This document shows, one piece after another, positions 6,617-11,313 of a stretch of DNA of 11,313 nt; position 1 is the first letter of the stretch, and the number at the start of each line of letters is the position of its first letter. This DNA comes from Phycisphaerae bacterium SM23_33 (GTDB lineage: Bacteria; Planctomycetota; Phycisphaerae; SM23-33): contig LJUF01000277.1 in assembly GCA_001303665.1 (NCBI GenBank), positions 1-11,313 on the forward strand. Reading direction: 5' to 3'. The notes under the pieces are model-generated. The model ran no database searches. It was given only the letters and a program-made list of their open reading frames with translations, and was not told the origin of the DNA. Made by a program: the position numbers and the translations under genes.

Positions 6617-7040
6617 GACTTTCTCCTTACGCTTGCCCGCCGGAGCGGGGTTTCGTGACTTGGCCCGGGCTTCTCGCCTTGGCCGGCAAGAGGGATTGGC
6701 AAGCCTCGGGCCAACTCCGCCGACGGCGGCCCGGGATCTCCGCGGGTTCAGGCGTAAGTCCTTCCTAGAAAGTAGGTCGTGGAAGATGGCAAGTATGGCT
6801 TTTCGAAGGCGCCGGTTTGGGGCTGGGCCTGCCCGTGGCCGGCGGATTGGGTATCGGCCCCCAACGAATCAGCCATGTTGGGCAATATTACCCGTCGCCG
6901 GCGTCTTTGGTGGCGGCCGGGGCGCGCGGCCGGCAGACCTTCGGCCGTTTGCCTTCGCCCGCTCCCCGCCCCGCGGGATACAATGTAGGTTGGGCCAGCG
7001 AACATGCCCGGGCGGGGGCGGCGGAGGCAAGAGTCAGACC
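6617..7040. other. Divergent intergenic region upstream of the PPC gene and the hypothetical gene
   Basis: No convincing gene. It contains a long imperfect inverted repeat in the PPC-gene leader (6660-6672 with 6701-6714, 13 bp with one bulged base, 28-nt loop). A small AT-containing partial palindrome GGGCAATATTACCC lies at 6880-6893. TACAAT (6979-6984), with a poor -35 (TTCGCC, 6954-6959, 19-nt spacer), could be the promoter for the rightward gene. I find no good promoter for the leftward gene. Confidence 0.4.
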
Positions 7041-7841
7041 GTGCTGAGTCACCGGCGCAGAAAGGAACAGATACACGTCTTCAGCCTGGACCGGGTCCTG
7101 GCCGCCGACGTCCAGGAAAGGATTGCCTTCGACCCGAGGACCCGGCAGTGCCAGGTCGTCCGGCCGGAAGGCACCGAGTTGAAGGCCATCGTGGCCGAGA
7201 TCGAGCGGCAGGCCCGCGACACGGTGGCCTCGAGACTGCTGATCCTGGACGTCCGCAGCTACACGCTGCCGCGGCTTCAGCATGCCTACAACAAGGTAGC
7301 CCGGTACAACCGCTCGGACCTGAACAAGTTCTGCTACAGCATCCTGATCGGGGACGGCCCGCTGAATCTGTTTCACGCCGGCAAGTCGCTGCACGTGTTC
7401 CTTCCGCACCTGGCCCGCCACCGGACCGACTACTACCCGGCGGTGTTCTTTTACGATCCCTTCATCCACTACAAGAGGGAGGAGTGGCAGCCGGCCGGGA
7501 TCGACGCAGCAGCCGCTCTGCCCACGCTGGTCCCGCCACGGCTTCAGCGGGCCTTCAAGGGAGGCAACGTCACCCACGCCGCGGCCAGGGAGTACTTCAG
7601 GGCCGCCGGCGTCGATCCCGAGACGCGAGACCAGGCCAGGCAGCGCCGGCAGGCCAAGCTCGTCCGCTTCTACCGGAAGAGGATCGCCGAGGAGTTCCCC
7701 CATCACCAGGCTCAGTTGGAGGCCTGGCTGTCGAAGGAGGGATACAGCCTGGTGGGCGAGGCCCTGAGGCTGCATCTATATCCGTTGTTCTTCGAGGACT
7801 GGGTCGCTGAGCTGATGGCCCGGGCCGGGAACGGCGGATAG
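7041..7841 (+). CDS. Hypothetical protein, cytoplasmic, no recognised domain
   Basis: About 266 aa if started at GTG 7041; I do not recognise the family. There is no signal peptide or membrane segment. The protein is rich in Arg, His and aromatic residues. Visible features are a hydrophobic strand RLLILDVRSY (65-74) followed by a helix-like LPRLQHAYNKVARYNRSDLNKF, a second strand-like ILIGDGPLNLF (101-111), FLPHLARHRTDYYPAVFFYDPFIHY (120-144), a basic helix RQRRQAKLVRFYRKRIAEEF (200-219), and a C-terminal helical part. The mixed strand/helix pattern suggests a soluble alpha/beta protein. The reading frame is open far upstream but has no ATG near this point. GTG 7041 has GGAGG 13 nt upstream, a loose SD; TTG 6990 is the alternative. 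A 63-residue-plus extension antisense to the PPC gene is not credible. It stands alone between divergent and downstream genes. Confidence 0.65.
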   Translation: MLSHRRRKEQIHVFSLDRVLAADVQERIAFDPRTRQCQVVRPEGTELKAIVAEIERQARDTVASRLLILDVRSYTLPRLQHAYNKVARYNRSDLNKFCYSILIGDGPLNLFHAGKSLHVFLPHLARHRTDYYPAVFFYDPFIHYKREEWQPAGIDAAAALPTLVPPRLQRAFKGGNVTHAAAREYFRAAGVDPETRDQARQRRQAKLVRFYRKRIAEEFPHHQAQLEAWLSKEGYSLVGEALRLHLYPLFFEDWVAELMARAGNGG

Positions 7842-8209
7842 GTCCGGCCTGGAAAGGGCAAGCCTGGCGCGGCAGCCGCAGGCCGAAGCCGCAGCCAGGG
7901 GCAGGCCCCGGTCGGCATCGGGAGTTTGTCGCAAGGCCTGGCAAAGAGGAAACTTGCGGGCAGCGGGCGGGTCGCGGTCGCCGCGGCGGACCGGGTCCGT
8001 CCGCTTTGCTCTGCTGTGCTGCCGGCCCCGGCGGCACAGGCGGGCCGGCCCGCCGGCGGCCGTGCCAGCCTGCGGTCACTCCGCCGGCCTGAGAAAACTT
8101 TCGCTCGAGCCTAAAGGACCGGCCTGAATTGGCCGAAACGCTATGCAGGCATTGGCTTTGCGGCCGCAGCGGCGGAGACTCCTCCGAGGGCCGCTTGGGA
8201 GTGCTTCCT
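7842..8209. other. Intergenic region with a series of hairpins
   Basis: No gene seen. An 11-bp hairpin with one bulge (7863-7873 with 7888-7899) lies 22 nt after the hypothetical gene and may end it, but no T-run follows. Further stems are GCGGAC/GTCCGC (7986-7991 with 7999-8004) and a 10-bp stem with one G-U (8014-8023 with 8030-8039, loop GGCCCC). These sit 170-220 nt before the CBS/GGDEF gene. I find no convincing promoter. Chance pairing is likely at this GC content. Confidence 0.35.
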
Positions 8210-9232
8210 ATGCGTTCGTCCGAAGAGGCTAGTCTGTACGCGGTCGGCAGGGATCAGGTGCTGAAGATCAGCCCGCAGGACAGCATCGCCCAGGCCGCCC
8301 AGCGGATGCGGGACCACCGCGCCGGCTCGCTGATAGTGGTGGATGAGTCCGATACGGTCGTGGGCATCATCACTGAGCGCGACATCATCGCTTCCTCGAC
8401 GGCTTCCTCGGCCCACCCCGACCAGATGCGGGTGGCCGACGTCATGACCACCAAGCTCATCTCCGTCACCCCGGACACCTCCGTCAGCAGTGCCAGTCAG
8501 CTCATGGCCGCCCGCGGCATCCGGCACCTGCCGCTCATCCAGGATGGCCAGGTGGTGGGGATCATCTCCACCCGGGACATCATGGCCCGGCAGCTCCGCC
8601 TGACCGAGGGCATGAAGGCCGCCGCCGAGCAGGTCGCCCTGCTGAGCAAGGGCCTGCACAGGCTCGACCTGGAAGAGGTCATCGAGATCCTCAGTACCGA
8701 GGTGCCCAGGATGTTCCAGGCCCAACGCTGGGTCTTCTCCTTTGCCAACGGCGAAACCGTCGGCGGCATGAGCCCGCATCTTCGCGGCCGGGGCTGCCCT
8801 TGCTTGGACCAGGGCCGGGCTGCCGGGGGAGATGCTCCCGAGGCGGTGACCGGCTCGGAGGCCGTCAGCGGAGAGGTGCCGCCTGCCTGCCGGCGGCTCG
8901 GGGCCCCTGCCGCAGGCTCAAGGCGACTCCGCGGAGGTGCTCCAGTACAAGCTCGCCTTGATCCGCGACGTCCTGGCCATCAACCTGATGAACGCCAAGC
9001 TGAGCCGGGTGGCCTACCACGACGCCTTGACCGGCCTGAGGACCCGCAGGGTCATGGAGGAGGCCATCGCCGAGGAGCACGCACGCAGCACCCGCAACGG
9101 CCACCCGTTTTGCGTGACCATGGTGGACGTGGACAACTTCAAGTCCGTCAACGACCGGCACGGCCACCCCGCCGGGGACAAGATGCTGCTGGAGCTGGCC
9201 GGCATCCTCCGCGCCAACGCCCGCGCCTATGA
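8210..9232 (+). CDS. CBS-pair signalling protein, N-terminal part of a frameshifted CBS-GGDEF gene
   Basis: Residues 20-125 form a classical tandem CBS (Bateman) module: ISPQDSIAQAAQRM, AGSLIVVDESDTVVGIITERDII, then SVTPDTSVSSASQLMAARGIRHLPLIQDGQVVGIISTRDIM. It would bind a nucleotide such as an adenosine ligand. A helix and a GAF-like beginning follow (about 153-190: LEEVIEILSTEVPRMFQAQRWVFSFANG). After about residue 190-230 the frame turns into Arg/Gly/Pro-rich sequence that runs antithetically through the GGDEF coding region to a TGA at 9230-9232, so that tail is probably not native. ATG 8210 is preferred: GGGAG lies 8 nt upstream, and it is closer to the CBS module than the alternative TTG at 8129. 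It reads as the sensory half of a diguanylate cyclase whose catalytic half is in the next frame. Confidence 0.7.
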   Translation: MRSSEEASLYAVGRDQVLKISPQDSIAQAAQRMRDHRAGSLIVVDESDTVVGIITERDIIASSTASSAHPDQMRVADVMTTKLISVTPDTSVSSASQLMAARGIRHLPLIQDGQVVGIISTRDIMARQLRLTEGMKAAAEQVALLSKGLHRLDLEEVIEILSTEVPRMFQAQRWVFSFANGETVGGMSPHLRGRGCPCLDQGRAAGGDAPEAVTGSEAVSGEVPPACRRLGAPAAGSRRLRGGAPVQARLDPRRPGHQPDERQAEPGGLPRRLDRPEDPQGHGGGHRRGARTQHPQRPPVLRDHGGRGQLQVRQRPARPPRRGQDAAGAGRHPPRQRPRL

Positions 9233-9518
9233 CCTCATCGCCCGTTGCGGCGGCGATGAGTTCGTCCTGCTTATGCCCGAGACGCCCCTGGACGTCGCCG
9301 CGGCCGTGGCCGAACGCATCCGCCACCGCGTGGAAAGCGATCTGACCGTCCCCGACGGACGCCAGGTCACCATCAGCTGCGGCGTGGCGGAATGGGCGGG
9401 CGAGGCCGAGGACACCGGCACGGCCGTCCTCCGCCGGGCCGACGTCGCCCTGTACGAGGCCAAGCGTTCCGGCCGCAACCGCGTGGTCCCCGCCGTCGCC
9501 CCTGCACCCGCCAAGTAG
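8937..9518 (+). CDS. GGDEF diguanylate cyclase domain, C-terminal part of the frameshifted CBS-GGDEF gene
   Basis: This frame encodes a complete GGDEF domain that makes cyclic di-GMP from two GTP. Counting from GTG 8937: DALTGL (29-34) opens the domain, VDVDNFK (63-69) carries the metal-binding Asp residues, and NDRHGHPAGD (72-81) follows. The I-site RAYD (96-99) lies five residues before an intact GGDEF (105-109), and YEAKRSGRN is near the end. The domain therefore looks active and product-inhibited. Upstream the same frame reads sensibly (GGSGPLPQAQGDSAEVLQYKL) back to about 8900, so the marked start is only the first usable codon. The SD is too close to be used. The true start is most likely the CBS part, one frame away. 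Confidence 0.75.
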   Translation: MLQYKLALIRDVLAINLMNAKLSRVAYHDALTGLRTRRVMEEAIAEEHARSTRNGHPFCVTMVDVDNFKSVNDRHGHPAGDKMLLELAGILRANARAYDLIARCGGDEFVLLMPETPLDVAAAVAERIRHRVESDLTVPDGRQVTISCGVAEWAGEAEDTGTAVLRRADVALYEAKRSGRNRVVPAVAPAPAK

Positions 9519-9634
9519 ACACGCCCGACGCCTCGCCGGCTTGCGCCCCCGCCTGCTCGCCGGCCTGCTCGCTTTAGCGACGCAGGCGAACCGCGGCGCG
9601 TCCGAACTGACTGCACCGCCGGCGCCCTTCGCCC
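9519..9634 (+). other. Short intergenic stretch with hairpin after the GGDEF gene
   Basis: GCCTGC (9563-9568) pairs with GCAGGC (9582-9587), with an inner CGC-ttta-GCG, giving a compact hairpin ~45 nt after the stop. No T-run follows, so termination would need Rho or be imperfect. A 10-nt direct repeat GCCTGCTCGC occurs at 9551-9560 and 9563-9572. Confidence 0.35.
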
Positions 9635-9663
9635 TTGCTCTGACCGACCCCTTTCCGTATGAT
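9635..9663 (+). promoter_or_regulatory. Promoter of the SRP RNA gene
   Basis: TTGCTC (9635-9640), 17 nt, TATGAT (9658-9663). The predicted start, about 9669-9670, coincides exactly with the first base of the terminal helix of the SRP RNA, which strongly supports the call. Confidence 0.7.
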
Positions 9664-9668
9664 GGCCC

Positions 9669-9960
9669 TGCCGTGCTAGGCGGGGCGGTAGCGGTGCCCT
9701 GATTCCCGCTTGTCGGGATGACCCGCAGTCCGCTATAGCGGGGCTGAATCCTCCGCCGAGGTGCCCGCTCTGGTGGATCACCTCGTCCGACGCGGCGGCG
9801 ATGAAGGCCGGGTCCTCTGCAATGCCGGGCCGCCAACCTGGTCAGGTCCGGAAGGAAGCAGCCATAAGCGAGCATTCGGCATGTGCCGGAGGGTTGCCTG
9901 GCTGGAGCTGGCCCGTCGGGCGGGGCCCGTTGGAGCGCATCGACGCGGAGTGCACGGCAT
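9669..9960 (+). ncRNA. ffs: Large bacterial signal recognition particle RNA (with Alu domain)
   Basis: The RNA scaffold of the SRP, which binds Ffh and targets nascent membrane and secreted proteins. The apical S-domain signature GGTCAGGTCCGGAAGGAAGC with AGCC is at 9839-9862, flanked by pairing strands such as GCCGGGC/GCCTGGC and GGCCGG/CTGGCC (9806-9811 with 9908-9913). Upstream, GTGCTAGGCGGGGCGGTAGC followed by GGTGCCCTG (9673-9701) and AGTCCGCTATAGC with GGGGCTGAAT match the Alu-domain core of the Bacillus subtilis scRNA. The ends close as GCCGTGC (9670-9676) with GCACGGC (9952-9958). Length is about 290 nt, longer than the ~265-270 nt of B. subtilis scRNA. It lies just before dnaX, the same order as in Firmicutes. 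An extra hairpin interrupts the Alu domain at 9702-9719. No T-run terminator is evident at the 3' end. Confidence 0.93.
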
Positions 9961-9978
9961 TCTTGCAGACAACAGGAA

Positions 9979-10112
9979 CCGGTAGTCCGTAACCGGCAAT
10001 CGGCCGCTGGCAGCGGTGAGCCCGCCGGCCCAGAGCCCCGAACGCGACGGGCGGCGCGCCACGGATTACGGATTACGGGTCACCGATTACTGATTACGGG
10101 TCACCGATGACA
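9979..10112. repeat. Heptameric tandem repeats in inverted arrangement between ffs and dnaX
   Basis: At 10064-10112 there are seven 7-nt units in a row: GATTACG, GATTACG, GGTCACC, GATTACT, GATTACG, GGTCACC, GATGACA. Units 2-4 and 5-7 form a near-perfect 21-bp direct duplication (10071-10091 and 10092-10112). At 9983-10003 degenerate units in reverse orientation occur: GTAGTCC, GTAACCG, GCAATCG. The arms 9979-10003 and 10083-10107 are complementary at 18 of 25 positions, plus three G-U pairs as RNA, around a GC-rich ~79-nt loop. Function unknown. Confidence 0.6.
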
Positions 10113-10157
10113 TAAGCGCGAGCCGGTGCCCGCACCGATTGCTGCCGAAGGGCTGCC

Positions 10158-11313
10158 ATGGCCGAATACCTCGTTCTGGCCCGCAAGTACCGCAGTGCCA
10201 CCTTCGAGGAGGTGGTCGGGCAGGAGCACATCGCCACCACCCTGGTCAACGCCGTCCAGACCGGGCGGATCGCCCACGCCTTTCTCTTCACCGGCACCCG
10301 GGGGGTGGGCAAGACCACCATGGCCCGCATCCTGGCCAAGGCCCTGAACTGCCTGGCCGCCGACGGGCCCACCGCGACGCCCTGCAACAAGTGCCAGGCC
10401 TGCGTGGCCATCTTCCGCGGAGACGACCTGGACGTGATCGAGATCGACGGGGCCTCCAACCGCGGCATCGACGAGATCCGGGAGCTGCGCTCCAACGCCA
10501 TTTACCGCCCGGCCCGCTGCCGCTACAAGATTTACTACATTGACGAAGTCCACATGCTCACCAAGGAGGCCTTCAACGCCCTGCTGAAGACGCTGGAGGA
10601 GCCCCCCGGGCACGTGAAGTTCATCTTCTCCACCACCGAGCCGGAGCGCGTCCCGCCCACCATCGTCTCGCGCTGCCAGCGCTTCGACTTCCGCAACATT
10701 CCCACGCGGCTGATCGCCCAGCACCTGGAGAAGGTCTGCAAGGCCGAGAAGGTCAAGGCCGAGAAGGGCGCCCTGTTCCGGATTGCCCGGGCGGCGGCCG
10801 GCAGCATGCGGGACGGGCTGAGCCTGCTGGATCAATTGCTGGCCGGCGGCGGGGGGAAGGCGGCCGAGGAGGACGTCATCCGCATCCTCGGCACGCCCGG
10901 GGAGGAGCGGACGGCCGAGATCGTGGCGGCCATCGCCGCCGACGACGCGGCCGCCACGCTCGGGGCGCTGGACGGCCTGCTGCAATCGGGCGTGACGCTG
11001 GAGTCGGCCGTCGCCGCCGTGGGCGAGACCTTCCGCCACATGATGCTGGCCGCCACCTGCGGCCCCGACAGCGAGCTGATCGAGCTGCCGGATTCGCAGC
11101 GACAACAGGTAGCCGAGCTGGCCGCGAAGTTCTCCCTGCCGGCCTTGGTCCAGGCCGTCAGCGCCTGCCAGACGACCGCCCGCGGCCTGCGCGGGCTGAC
11201 GAGCGGGCGGGGGCTGGTGGAGGCGGCCCTGGTCCGGCTGGCGGCGGCCGAAAAGTTCGTGGACGCCGAAAGCCTCCTCGTCCGCCTGGAGGGCCTCTCG
11301 GCCCCAGGCGGGC
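10158..11313 (+). CDS. dnaX: DNA polymerase III gamma/tau subunit (clamp loader ATPase), N-terminal part
   Basis: The first 385 residues; the gene continues past the right edge. It is the ATPase of the clamp loader that opens and loads the beta clamp at the replication fork. The start MAEYLVLARKYR is typical of the family. Visible in order: Walker A GTRGVGKT (46-53), four zinc-ligand Cys (65, 76, 79, 82), DASN-like IDGASNRGIDEIR (97-109), Walker B IYYIDEVHML (125-134), sensor 1 FSTTEPE (157-163), SRC motif (171-173) with the arginine finger, and sensor 2 GSMRDGLSLLDQ (215-226). From about 240 comes the helical domain III collar. The ATG at 10158 has a modest SD (GAAGGG, about 5 nt upstream). 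It follows the SRP RNA by ~200 nt. The tau C-terminal region, or any programmed frameshift making gamma, lies outside the window. Confidence 0.96.
   Translation, partial: MAEYLVLARKYRSATFEEVVGQEHIATTLVNAVQTGRIAHAFLFTGTRGVGKTTMARILAKALNCLAADGPTATPCNKCQACVAIFRGDDLDVIEIDGASNRGIDEIRELRSNAIYRPARCRYKIYYIDEVHMLTKEAFNALLKTLEEPPGHVKFIFSTTEPERVPPTIVSRCQRFDFRNIPTRLIAQHLEKVCKAEKVKAEKGALFRIARAAAGSMRDGLSLLDQLLAGGGGKAAEEDVIRILGTPGEERTAEIVAAIAADDAAATLGALDGLLQSGVTLESAVAAVGETFRHMMLAATCGPDSELIELPDSQRQQVAELAAKFSLPALVQAVSACQTTARGLRGLTSGRGLVEAALVRLAAAEKFVDAESLLVRLEGLSAPGG

Noticed and set aside
6411..7040. Upstream extension of the hypothetical gene to an early start
   Set aside because: It would overlap the PPC gene antisense and its translation is low-complexity Arg/Pro/Gly-rich without an SD.
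9806..9914. Small 4.5S-type SRP RNA only
   Set aside because: The upstream Alu core (9670-9760) and the pairing of 9670-9676 with 9952-9958, plus the promoter position, show that the RNA is the large form.
10087..10116. Possible dnaX promoter within the heptamer repeats
   Set aside because: The -35 candidate matches only 2 of 6 bases and the -10 (CATAAG) is weak; it overlaps repeat sequence.

Overview
The window is very GC-rich DNA. It most resembles a planctomycete, probably Phycisphaerae-like. The reasons are an N-terminal LEPR-XLL motif on a repeat-rich surface protein, two PEP-CTERM (exosortase-sorted) proteins with short Arg-rich C-termini, and a planctomycete-style set of secreted multidomain proteins. 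The taxonomy is inferred from protein style, not from a marker phylogeny.

Left part (1-6616) is a cell-surface/secretome block. A minus-strand LEPR-XLL/PKD-repeat giant protein runs off the left edge. Its leader RNA contains a long helix that overlaps its own Shine-Dalgarno site. Diverging from it, a clear extended -10 promoter with a ~300-nt structured leader drives two PEP-CTERM genes. One is a 158-aa protein of unknown function. The other is a 481-aa protein whose legumain/caspase-like (clan CD) motifs appear in swapped order: the Cys block comes before the His block. A strong intrinsic terminator closes this operon. Facing it on the minus strand are a PPC-repeat secreted protein and, downstream of it, a secreted SGNH-like hydrolase fused to a carbohydrate-binding-like domain.

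Middle part (6617-9518) holds an unrecognised cytoplasmic-looking protein with a probable GTG start, then a CBS-pair/linker/GGDEF signalling gene. In the sequence as given, that gene is split by a frameshift between the CBS and diguanylate cyclase halves.

Right part (9519-11313) is a conserved core locus: a well-placed promoter, a large (Alu-domain-containing) SRP RNA of ~290 nt, a short region with heptameric repeats in inverted orientation, and the 5' part of dnaX (DNA polymerase III gamma/tau), which runs off the right edge. SRP RNA next to dnaX is the order known from Firmicutes such as Bacillus subtilis.

The points most worth a second look are the permuted legumain-like PEP-CTERM protein, the candidate SD-masking leader RNA, the extra hairpin in the Alu domain of the SRP RNA, and the CBS/GGDEF frameshift.
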